Shown here: piece by piece, positions 11,801-23,900 of the stretch | Position numbering within the stretch: position 1 is the stretch's first letter | Layout of the letters: each line of letters begins with the position of its first letter | Source: Capitulum mitella | Taxonomy: Eukaryota; Arthropoda; Thecostraca; Pollicipedomorpha; Pollicipedidae | NCBI GenBank assembly: GCA_030062745.1 | Contig: CP099840.1 | Coordinates: 4,836,001 to 4,900,000 of the forward strand | DNA: 64,000 nucleotides | Reading direction: 5' to 3' | Made by a program: the position numbers and the translations under genes | The notes under the pieces: model-generated | Seen by the model: the letters and a program-made list of their open reading frames with translations, nothing else | Told to the model about the DNA's origin: nothing | Databases searched by the model: none

Positions 11801-14800
11801 CGGCGCGTCCCCGCGGACCGGCACGAGACACGTTAGCGGGCTGCGCGGTCCTCGGGAGACACGCACGTCCCCGGCGCCCGGTCAGGACGCGCGCCATGAG
11901 CCAGCATGGGTGTGCACCGGAGGCGGCGCTCAAAGTCGGGCAGCAAAGACAATCTTCAACGTATCTCCACCGAACTCAGCATAAAATAAAGAGTCTCGAG
12001 AAAGCATTTCAAAAGGAGCTCCTCACGACAGCGGCGCTCTCCGATCTCCCCGGCAACAAACCACATCACCGCTGGCCTGCGTCCACCACTGTCACTGACC
12101 AACTCCACACAGCGCTATCTACGCACCTGCCGAGCCGCGCAGACAGAGCCCAACATTCTCCCGCCTTCGTCCGACCATCAGCGGCTAACGCGATCAGCCC
12201 GCTACCGGACCGGGCCGAGCTCAGACAGGACAGGACAGAGCACGACAGGACAGGACAAAACGATACGGTACGGTACTGTACGGTACGGTACGGTACGGTA
12301 CGGTACAGTGCGGTACGGTACGGGGGACGGGGGACAGGACAGGACAGGACAGGACAGGACAGGATAGGACAGGATAGGATAGAGCAGGACAGGGAAGGAC
12401 GGGACGGAGCGGGACGGGACAAGCGGCCGGCCGGCCGGGACGCCCGTGACGTCGCCGATAAGCGCGGTCGTCACCCACGTCCGCGGTAGGATCGATTCCC
12501 GCGCGCGGCGTGACGCGGCTCACCAGCACGGTGGGCGCTCTCGCGCGGCCGGCGGACTGCACGCTGTAAGGCGGTCATCGACCTGCCGGGAGCGACCGCG
12601 CCGGCAGGACGCCGGGCGCCGGGCCCCCGCCGTCAGGCCCGTAACACGGCCAGCCCGCCGCTTGAACGGTAACCGCCCGCCGGCGGGGGCCGGACCCGCG
12701 CCGACCGCGGCACACAGCAGCAGACACATCCGGCCGCCCGGCCGCCGGACACGGGCCGGCCGCCGGACACGGGCCGGCCGCCGGACACGGGCCGTCCGCC
12801 GGACACAGAACGTCCGCCGGACACGGGACGTCCGCCGGACACAGACCGTCTGCCGGACACAGACCGTCAGCCGGACACGGGACGTCCGCCGGACACGGGA
12901 CGTCCGCCGGACACAGACCGTCTACCGGACACAGACCGTCAGCCGGACACGGGACGTCCGCCGGACACAGACCGTCCGCCGGACACAAAACGTCCACCGG
13001 ACACAGACCGTCTGCCGGACACAGACCGTCCGCCGGACACTGACCGTCCGCCAGACACAGACCGTCCGCCGGACACAGACCGTCCGCCGGACACAGGACG
13101 TCCGCCGGACACAGGACGTCCGCCGGACACAGACCGTCCGCCGGACACAGACCGGCCGCCGGACACGGGCCGGCCGCCGGACACGGGCCGGCCGCCGGAC
13201 ACAGACCGTCTGCCGGACACAGAACGTCCGCCGGACACGGGACGTCCGCCGGACACGGGACCGTCCGCCGGACACAGGCCGTCCGCCGGACACAGACCGT
13301 CCGCCGGACACAGGACGTCCGCCGGACACAGGACGGGACTGCCGCACGCCAGGATGTCCCGACACAGGCCGCTCGCCGGTCACAGACCGTCCACTTGCGC
13401 CGGTCACAGACCGTCCACTGAACACGGGCGCGGACGCCGGCCGTTTCGGACAGAAAAGACGCCCAGCGGCTACCGCGAACCGGCAACAGCAAGTCCGGCC
13501 AGTCTCGTCGCCGGTCCAGACGCGACCAGCAGAAAAAGCAGCAGAGCCGAAAGGGGACAGGTAACGCAGTCACACGGCAATACGTTCACCAAGTTTACCG
13601 CCCACAGAGACTCCCACCTCAACGGACAACCAACGCCTCATGTCACACAGGGACACCAGCGGATGGTGCAAAGCGGAAGCGGGCCCAGCCAGCAGGCGGG
13701 ACTCCCAGCTCACCTCGATCTGAACGGTGAACGTCGGCGCGTGCGTCGGCCCCTCCTGCTGGATCACTTTGTACTCGAGGCCGGGCTTAAGCTCGTTCAG
13801 CGCCGAGACGGCGTTCTTGGGCTGCGCCGGGCCGGTCCGCTGTTTCTTCCTCCGCTGGAGCGCGTCTGCCGACGGGAGGGGACAGTCAGAAACAAAGCCC
13901 GTCCGGCGGCCTCCGGAGAGCCGCGCCACAACAGGAAGGGTTCGGAGGATGGCGTTTTGCCGTGGTTTGTTTGTTGCTATACCATACTCACTCTCAGTTG
14001 GGAAAGAATCTGCAGGAATACAGAAATCTATCGGCAGCAGGCGAAGCACAAAGCGCCGACGATGAAATGAAAACCAGTGGAAGCAGCCGCGTCAGTGAAA
14101 ATCCCCACTTGAATTCAGCGAGCTGTTGGGAAACGACGACCAAGACCTCTGACAAACTTTTGCAAAGGTTATCGCCGTTCGCCTAAAAGCTTACATACGC
14201 TCTACTTGCTCCCATGGGACGTGAATTTTCGCTTACAAAGATCAGCCCTCTGCCATCACGTGCAGCCACACGTGCCCGCTTCCCCCGACCAGCCCACCAG
14301 CAGGCGCACCAACGTCCCAACACGTCCCGACGCTTAACATTTCCCGGCGCCCGACCATTCGCAGATTATGACTGCGAAACTGACGGCCGCCGGCTAATGG
14401 TATAAGCCGGCCGGGTGCTCTGGCTACGCTGTTTTCCGGCCCGGCCGCCGCCGGCTGCCGTTACCGGGGCTCGTCCCAACGCGGCGCCGCTGCCACCGCC
14501 GCCGGCCGGCCTGCCACCAGGCGGCAGCCGCATGCCCACGCCCATCGTCCCCGCAACGACCGGCCGCGCACGGCACGCCGGCGGGCTGGCGGACATAAAA
14601 GGACCCGCTTCCGGACAGAAGCGGTGCACGCGGGACGCAAAGACGTCACGCCGACATTCGGACGCGTGACGATCGCACGGCGCCGCTCACGGAACTGCGT
14701 CGCGTCCACTGCGGTCGAATGTCGACCAAGGGTCCGGTTGAAAGCTACAGAAACTCTCGACGGACGAGGACGCGAGAGACGGGTGCCGATGCAGGGGACG

Positions 14801-17800
14801 TCCAGCACCTAACCTGAAGACATGAACGGCCGCCACCTCGCTGGGACAGGCCGGCGTCCGACGGCATAGCTGGGCCTTCGCCAGTCTCGCCGATCACGAG
14901 GTGGGTCGGAGCATTCGACTACGACGGGCAATCGAGAAACATCTCAGCGACCTCTGTGAACCAACTTGCCGGTGCATCCATCTTCCAGAAATGCAACTTT
15001 CATATACTGGTCCCCTAACGAAACGTTACTATCGAGTTCATCGCCCTTACGGCGTATGTTAGGTTTCGCCTTGTGGCATGGCTTTGCATGCGGAGCAAAG
15101 TTATGTTCCATGCATGCCAGCGTTGCCAAGCTACGGGCAAAACTAACCATGGCTTCCAACCAGCCCTGGCAACTACTGACACTTCAGACGAAAATGACAC
15201 CGATGCAGAAACTGTGAGCTCACCTTGAAATACAATCAAACAAACTGTTTCGTGTAATAAGCTGACTGATACGATCTGGCTAACGGTATATCAGTAGCCA
15301 GCATAGCCTGAACTTGTATTTGTATTTCAGACATAACTTGAACTTGCACGTATTTCAGACGTAATAAATCGGTCTGCAGTAGTTCTGAACTCCTTTACAT
15401 TACATAAAATTGTCTTGTTTTCCGCAGGCCCCAATGCCGCCAAAGTCGTGGAACTCAAGAAATTTAAGTCACCGCCTCGCAAAGCAATAAATATCACGAC
15501 GAACAAAGATATGTCCAAACGATCGCTGATATTTCAAATCGCCAACGGAGCTTGCAGACCTCCTTTCAACCTCAGATGTCTTCAGGACTGGCAAGACAAA
15601 GGAGCGAGACGAATGTGCGCCGGAACAGAAAAACGGCTCCGCTGCCCCACCGAAAGAGGCGCTGGTTAAACGGCCGCGCGACCGTCAGCCGCAGGCATTT
15701 GGCCTCAGCCAAATCCCTGGGAAGGCGACACGACCGCCGAGCGCCGTCCGGCATCCATAAATAGAGCGGACGGCAAAGGTATGCACGGCAGCCGCATACG
15801 GTCACGTGGCGTCCGCTGGCCTGTGGAACAGCTGTCCATTCCGGCTCCGCTTCATGCCGGGGAGGGCCGTCCTCGGGTACCCCTGTCACGTCCGCGGCAG
15901 GCGGGAGGAGGGGGGGCAAATTCCCCGGACGGAAATGGAGCCACCCCCCGTGGAGCAGAGGGGCAGGCACCGAAGACCACTGTGACGCCGCGTGCTAATA
16001 TGACCGACCCCGGAAGTCATGGGGGTGATGAAAGGGGCCCGACGGATCGGGCGGGCCAGCGGCTTCACTGACCCGAAGGGCCCGGCTGAATCGTATCGGG
16101 GACGAAATCGGAGCCGCAGCGGGTACGGGTGACTGCATTTAAAAGCTGGACACCAAATGACGTTACGGTGTCACTTAAAGCCTCTCAGCCCACGACTTTC
16201 GTCCACAAATGACCACCCACAGAAGCCATGGGAGCCCCAAAGAACAGCGCCAGTATGCAGGGGGACAAAGAACCCCATCAGCCGCATTCTCCCGCTGAAA
16301 GGCCAGTTCAATTAGCTCGAGCGGCCAGCCATAAGGCCCGGCAGGCCTCCATTCAGCGTCAACCGCAGCCCACGCCCCGGCGCCAGACCCTCCACAGAAA
16401 CCAGCCGGCCTCGCAAACGCCCGAAACGGCGGTACACAGCGCCCTTACTTGCAGCGTCGCCGGTCGGCGGCTCCGGCTCGGCCTCGGAGTCGGCCGGCGA
16501 CGGGTCGCAGGTCAGCATCGTCGGCGACGCCCGGTCACTCTCGGCCTCGCGCTCAATCCTCGCGCCGCCCATGGCGGCCGTCCGCGGCCGGCCGAACGCG
16601 CCGCCGCCGCCCGAGCGCCGGCGGTCACCACACTGACCGCCGGGCGCCGCCGCCGCCGCCGCCGCCGGCCGCCGCCGATACCCCGGCAACGGCCCCGGCG
16701 GCGCGTGCAACGGCCCGGTCAGCGGCGCCGAGGATGACGCGTTACCGCCGTGGCCGGCGCAACGGCACGCCACGCCGGCCCGGCAATGGCCGTCGCCTGG
16801 CTTCGATGTCTGTCCCGATGCCATTACGCCGGTAACGGCCGCAATGTGGGCGTATCTACGCCCTGCACAGTTGCGCATTTAACGTCATCGAGCGCGTGCG
16901 ATCGCACAAGTTGACCCGTCGTCGCCACGGTCGATGTCTGAACGGGACGCCGCCGGAACACCGTGCGTCGTCACCGACGGCGACGGGGGGGGGGCGACAA
17001 TGGCCCGCCGGCGCCGCCTGTACTTACTCTGGCCACCGCCGTCCGCGTCGGCCGCCGCCACGCCGGCCTCGTCGTCGTCGTCGACGCGCACATCGAAAAG
17101 GAAGGCGGCCGCCTCGTCCTCGGGCGAGGACGGCCGCGTCGTGTCGCCGTCGGAGCCGACGCTGAAGCGGACCGGCGGCTCGGCCGGCCGCCAGGTGGGC
17201 TCCGAGCCTGCCGGCGGGCTCGCCGCCCCCGACGCCGGCTCCGACGTCACCGACGACTCCGGCCCGGACGTCAGCGACGACGCCGGCCCGGACGTCAGCG
17301 ACGACGTCAGGTCCGCGGACGGCTCCGGGCCGGCTTCCGCGTCCCCGCCGTCCGCCGGCGGCGAGGGCGACGCCCCGTCGCCCGGCTGCCGAGTCGACGC
17401 GTCGTCGCCGCCGTCGTCGGCGGCGTCGGGCGGCAGCTCGGTGATGAGAACGCCCTCGGCCGGCCAGGGCGCGCCGCCGGGCGAAGGCGGGCAGACGGGC
17501 GGCGACAGCGGGCACAGGTGCAGCGGCGGCACGGCTACGAACGCAGGCCGGTACACGTCGGCCGCCAGCAGGCCGCCGGCCAGCGACGGCCAGCAGACCA
17601 GCGGCTCGGCGCGCTCCGGGGCACGGGGCCGCGGCTCCGCCGGCGGCGCTTCCAACTGCAGCAGCCGCTCCTGGTGCAGCTGCAGCTGCTGCTGTCGCTC
17701 CTGCAGCAGCCCCAGCTGGTGCTGGTGGTGCCGCTGCTGCTGCTGCTGCTGCTGCTGGTGTTGGTACTGGAGCTGCTGCTGTCGCTCCTGTTGGTACTGA

Positions 17801-17923
17801 GCCAGCTGACTACGTTCCAGGTGATGCTGCAGCATACGCTGGTGATCTTGTTCAAAGTGAGCGGCAAAACCGTGCTGGTCTTTGTGACAATGGACTAGCT
17901 GCTGCTGCTGCTGTAGTTGTTGC

Positions 17924-17955
<32 letters not shown>

Positions 17956-20900
17956 CTGCAGCTGCTGTTGTTGCTGAAGCTGTAGCAGTCGCTGTCTCTC
18001 CTGGTACTGCACCAGATGCATTCTCTCCAGCTCCTGCTCGACCTGTCGGTGTTGCTCCTGCTGAAAGCGAGCCTGCTGCTCGCGCTCCTGCTGCTGCTGC
18101 TGCGAAATGTAGACCAGCGCGTGCTGCTGTTCGCGCTGCTGTTGCTCGCGCTGGGAGTCGGCGAGCGCGTGGTGCCTCTGAATGGCCGAGAACCGACTGT
18201 AGGCCTCCTCCAGAGTAGCAGGGGCTACAGAGACCAGCGGCGGCGGCGGCGGCGGGGGCGGGGAGACGAACGGCCGCGCCGCCGCCGGCAGCGCCGGCAG
18301 GCTGTGCGCGTGCGGCAGCAGCACGTGCTGGTACTTGCGCTCGGCGGGGTCGGCCTCGCGCACGACCGGGAAGCTGTGGAAGCCGTGCGACAGCGACAGC
18401 GGCTGGCCCGGCGCCGGGAACGCGTAGCCGGCCGCCGCTGCAGCGGCCGGAGCCGGCGACGTCGGCGCCGGCTGCCGGCCGTACGCGGACACCGGCGGGA
18501 CGGCCGGCGCCGCCGGGGGCGGCCGGTACGGCGGCGCGTACCCGGGCGGCGGGTACCGGTACCGCGGCACGGCGCCGGGCTCGGCCGCCGCGTCCGGGGC
18601 GGCGGCCCAGGCCGGCGGCGCCGGAGGGACGGTCGGCCTCGGTTCCAGCGCGCACGGTCGCCGCTCCGGGGACGGCGGCGACGACCGCATGCGCCGGAAC
18701 CTAGGCGGGACTTCCCGCATGTTGAGCCGCGGCGGCGGCGGCCCGTCGGCGCGTGCGGCGTCCGGACTCCGCCGCCTCCGGGCGCCGCTCCTGTTGCACC
18801 TTCTGCCGTCGCGGCGCCGCCCACACGTCGTCCAGGCTGCAGCTGCCGCGCAGCGAGCTGTTGATGTAGACGCGGCTGCGGAAGCCGGCCTCGGCGGCGG
18901 CCGGGCGCCGCTCCGCGCCTTCGCCGCCGCCCTCCGACGTCCGCGGCGGGTCCTCGGCGCGTGCGCGCCGCTGTCCATCCGGACGGGACGGGAACGGTTC
19001 GCCCGCCCAGTGCCTCATTCTGAGCATCACTGCGCGCCGGCGCCGGCCGGCCGCCGGCCCGACCTTGGCCCCGGGCGACCACGTGACCGGGCCGGACAGC
19101 GCCGGCCAATCGCGGCCGCCGAGCTGACCTTTGCCCGGCCGGTACGGGCGAAAGTCGTCCGCAAAACAGGAGACCGTCCAGCAGGTCGGGGTTGACCAGT
19201 CCCGTTTCCTTGGCGCGGCGGGCTGGAAGGGCGCGATGCAGGAAAAGGGCGCTTACGGTGCCACGGACGGAAACGGAATCAATGGCGGAGACAGCGGACC
19301 GGCCAAACAACGCTGCGCCTATGCTCATTCCAGGAACCCACAGATAACAGAGAGACGCGCGCACAAAGAAACATAGCCTCTCTGCGGCATGGCGACAGAC
19401 AAGGAGGGTGAATCGGCAGATAAGGAAACAGCGGTAAACAGGAGGGTGAGATAGGACCAAAACAAAACGGCCCACGGACGCCCGGCATCTGATCTGACGA
19501 CAACGCTGCCTGCGAAAGTCCAGCAGTCGAAAGCCGATTGTGACATGAGCACATGCATAACATTCCAGAACTTGCTCTAGAGTTCGTGCCACTGCCTTAT
19601 GCCGGTCGTTTCTCCGCGTCTTTTCCGTCCCCCGTGACGTCAGCGTTCTTCCCGTGGCGTCACAGCGACGACGCGCGTCACCGAGCATTCCGACGCTGCC
19701 GCTCTCCCGCCCGTACGAGACCCTCGACGGCCGCGGCGGCAGCGTCGCGGCGCGTCGAGACGCGTTCCGCTGCCGCCGCCGCCGGCGACGGAATGCCCGG
19801 CCCTCCGCCGCCATCGGTCATCCGGAGCCGGTCGTCGTTCGTCGCCGTCGACGACCGCCGGGTGACGGCGGTAACGACGCGGGCCGCGGGCTCTAAACGA
19901 CGCGCTCTCCGGCCGCCGACAGCCGGCGACGGGCGCCGCTCGGTCTCTCGTCGGAATGTGCTGCGAGGCGGGGACGGCGGGGCTGTTTTCTGGGCCGTGC
20001 CAAGTCAAGGTCAGTCCCGCCAGGTGGCCAAACCGCCCTCGCCGGTCACCGGCAGGCGTCGCTGCGGCCTGTCAGGAACGTCGTCTGGTGTCCTCAGCAA
20101 TATCGATTAGTCACAGCTGCCACCTCTTCATTAGTATTCTGTTCCATCGCCATGCCGCCGATTTCGTTCTGTTCCGTCTCGTTGGTTTCAAAGGCGCAGA
20201 AAATGAATTCAGCCTGATGCCGGGACGACCTCTCCCATCGCGTTCAGCCCCATATTGCGGAACACACCAGTTCCAATCTCTGGAACACACCACGCTGTCC
20301 AACGTCTCAGTGATGTCAAATGTCCGCCGCTTGGCGACATTTCAAGCTTATCGAAACGCTGTTAAACCATTCGGTCCGTCCGGCCAACTCGCTAACGTCC
20401 AAGCCGACGATCCCGGCCACAAGAAACGGCGTCGAAAGCCGGCACGCGCAGACAACGCGACTGAATGGCGTCGGCCTCGAATCCGGGTAAATCCCGGGTC
20501 GCCGCCGCCGGCAGAGCGACTCGATTTATCAGGGCGCGGCGCGTCGTAAGAAGTTCCGACGTCGACACCGACGGTCGCCGCCGCCGCCGACGGCCGGCCG
20601 GGCGGGCGGCCAGCGGCAGCGACACGGGGCCCGCGCTGCCGCCGCCGATGAGCGGGGCAGTTTTGGTGACAGATGGGGCGCACCTGCGCGCTGCGGCGGC
20701 CGCGAGCCGCGCTCTTCATGAGGCGGTGACAGGCGCCGCCGCGGCCGACGGCCGGAAGACCTCTCGCCGCCGGTGAAGGGCTGCGTCTGGAGCCGGGCCG
20801 AGGGGAGCCGTGCCAGCGCCGGTTTCGGCGCCGACGCGGTCGGACGGCACCCGGTGGGCCGCCGTACAGGGCAGTGGGCTCGGACACCGTCCCCACGGGC

Positions 20901-23900
20901 GGCCGTGTCTGTCGTCGGTGCATGTGTCCGCCCGGCCCGCAGAGGAGGCGCCGGCCCCGGCCGCCGACGGCCGCGTGACGGAGCCGACGTCCAGCTCCGT
21001 CGCGTCCAGCTTCGGGAAACGGCCGGCTCGTACCGCGCCATTGGCCGCCGTCCGCTGGCTTTGTCAAAAGAAACGGACGCCGCTCGGCCGACAGTACCAG
21101 CCGGCTTGACGCCAACCAGACGGGGTCCGCTATCGCTCATGGTGTGTTTTGAGCAGACAGGCCACAGCAAACGTACCTATGCGCAGCAACGGACGGCGAA
21201 CTTTGTCCTACAACTCAACAAAAACGGCTCTGAGAACCCATACGTCTCTGGGCACACGCTAAAAAGACAAATCATCGTCGATCATACTGCAATCATTAAC
21301 GTTTATGCTGTTCCTGGAGATTGGTATCATTTACTACGCACTATGCCTTCACGCACAAAACCTTCACTATGGTACAGGTCTGTGGAACTTAATGGTAAAA
21401 CTGAGAAATGGCGACAAACCGTAATTAAAACACCCCAGAAAAGTGGCAATGAATATAAATGACTACGTAAAAAATGCAATTAAAGTTAGCGGTACACAAT
21501 GAACGTTTTGGGGACACCTCTCTAACCACAGCCACAACCGCATGAACAACAGAAAATTTAAGGATGAGATTTCTGTAAGTTTTCCGTTACCGAAGTTTTT
21601 GAAAAAGATCTGTTCAGGCCAAAGATTCAAATAACTATCCTATGAGTATTTAAACGTCTTGTGTTCAAGCCCATATTCTACCAAGCTGATTAGTCCTCAC
21701 ACTTTTAACTCCCGCATAAGAACGCACTCATAATATCTGCCTTTCAGCAAGACATTTCAAAACCTTACTAATACGAGAAGGCCGCAACACGTCTTCCTTT
21801 CGGTCTGAAATGACGCACCATGCCAGATGGGCCGCCCTGAGCAGCAGTACTACCCACCGTCAGACATTCCACCGCAGTCGTCATCAAAACTGACAGACGG
21901 CGAGTCATCAAGCGTTGCTGAGCAGAAAAACAAGGCGGCAGCGGAGAAGCGCCATCTGATCACAGTAGCGCTTGACACTGCCTTGACGAGCGCAGGCCTC
22001 AGGAGCAGTCCCCCCATTTAGGCCGGTCTGGCGTCGTCCATCAGGGGGGAGGGGAACAAAGGGTCGTTTGTCGGCAGGCCCGGCGGCGACACTTTTTGGC
22101 CGCCGCAGATGGTCCGGCTGTGTCTGCTGCCTCCCGACATCGTCGAGCTCTTACGGAAAGTCGGCGTATTTGGCCACACTCCGGAGCGTCTGTCGGAGTC
22201 TGAAATTACTTAGCAAACTAATCAGACCTCCGGAAGGTCGTCGCTGTTTGTTCCGCAAGTACGAAGAACCTTCAGCAAAGTTTCCAGAAAAAGCGATTGA
22301 CTGACGAGACGACCCTTGAAAGTTCCAGTACTGCAAGCTGCTGGGAACCAACTCCTTACAACAACAAGCGCCGTTATTATTTCCATTATTCTAATGGATT
22401 AATGCAAAGGTCACTGCAGAGTTTCCATGCCGCGGTAACAGCATGCATCGCAGCCATGATCGTCACTTCAATATTTAGACGTCAAATACAACTGTCTGTG
22501 TTTCAATTAACGGAAAATTCGCCGGCCTACCCATCAGGCGCAGCACGCAGCGATATTGCCATACTAACCATCAAGCGGCGCACCAACACACGCGTAAGAA
22601 CAAACTCATAAAAACAATCAAGCAACATCGAAACAAACGTCCATTCACGAACGAAAACGTTTTCCAGCGACTACCTGACGCGTGCCGCCCGCCCCAGGGC
22701 ACGAGCAACGTTTCTGCGCCGGTCGCACGGTCTCTCCTCTCCGGAGATGGGTCTGTCTCCGAGGGAGGGACGCGTCACGGCAGCGGCCCAGTCACGTGCC
22801 GCCGCAGAGGCCCCCCTCTCCCCGCCGCCGAGATTGCGAATCACGCGGCAATATCGGCGCACCCCTGCCGCCACCACGTGACCCGACTGCATTACACGTG
22901 GGACGCAGCAGCGGAACACCGCGGTAGAAAAGGGAAAATGCGCGGTGAGAAACGGCACGTGCCACCTGGGAAACGAGGAGTGCATTCAATTAATGTAGCG
23001 ACGCGGGAAGGTGGCGCTCAAAATTCGCGTTGTGAGCTTGGGGCAAAATACGATACCGGGAGGATTGAATGCCTCAGTTGGGAACTCCTCGAACTAGAAA
23101 ACAAACAAACAAACAAACGAGAACAAAACAAAACGAACAAGCAAACAAAAAACTCTTTAGTTTCAAAGATTTCTTTACAATTAGCTCTCCTGACACTGAG
23201 GGCAACTTCTGGGACGCGAGTAATCATGACGTTACTGACAAATGTCAGCAAAACGGTAGCGGAACAACTGCTAAGCCTTTACCCACCTAATGTCCAAAAA
23301 ACCATCGTCATCGACGGAAGTGGCATACTTAAGATAATAAGGTTCGGTCCAATATTTCGGCATTTAATTACGTCGGCTTTTCTTAACTCATTAAAAACCA
23401 CAAACCTGAAATACATAGACATGCATTACCCCACAAAATGCCGGGTTTCCGAACACAATAGCTTCCTGTTCTAGCACAAATTGATTATTTAGTGCCATGC
23501 ATTTTAGGACGTGCCGAATGCAGGCCTAACTCAGTCATCCATACTGTTACAACGCAAATAAAATTCAACGTTCCCAAAGCGACTAATTCAAGGAGCGTCA
23601 TTCAACACTCCGGACATTTTTTGCCTCCCTTCAGACACGTTTCCGCGGTGCGTAATCCCACCGGGCCATCCCACCGAGCGCGTAATCCGCCAGCCCCATG
23701 GCTCGTAAATACCGCCGAGATAGGCCCGCCTTCCGCGGCGTATTGCGAGCGACGGCGCGCCAGGACGGAGGCGGCGAGATGAGGCCGGCCCAGACGCCGC
23801 CACCTCGCGGCCGGCGAGCCGACGGCCGACTCCGCCCGACGAGATCTTCTCCGACACGCCCGTCCAACGCCGCCCGACGAGATCTTCTCCGACACGCCCG

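Larger units (their letters stand above)
9880..13713 (-). other. ADAR intron 2, with two satellites
   Basis: 3.8-kb intron. 9.9-12.2 kb is unremarkable GC-rich DNA. 12.2-13.35 kb is almost entirely tandem repeat (pentamers and an 18-bp minisatellite). No other gene is supported. Confidence 0.75.

Noticed and set aside
12446-13573. Frames of 330-370 codons with RRTQTV or CPADGL repeats
   Set aside because: They are produced by the 18-bp minisatellite, which is open on both strands. No start context or splice support.
16963-17898. Plus-strand frames of about 300 codons opposite the Q-rich gene
   Set aside because: They are the antisense of the polyQ and S/P-rich coding exon (leucine/cysteine and arginine runs). 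Coding features and splice sites favour the minus strand.
20348-21462. Possible genes at 20.3-21.5 kb
   Set aside because: Arginine-rich GC frames without conserved motifs. The AT-richer tail at 21.1-21.46 kb has no splice partner.
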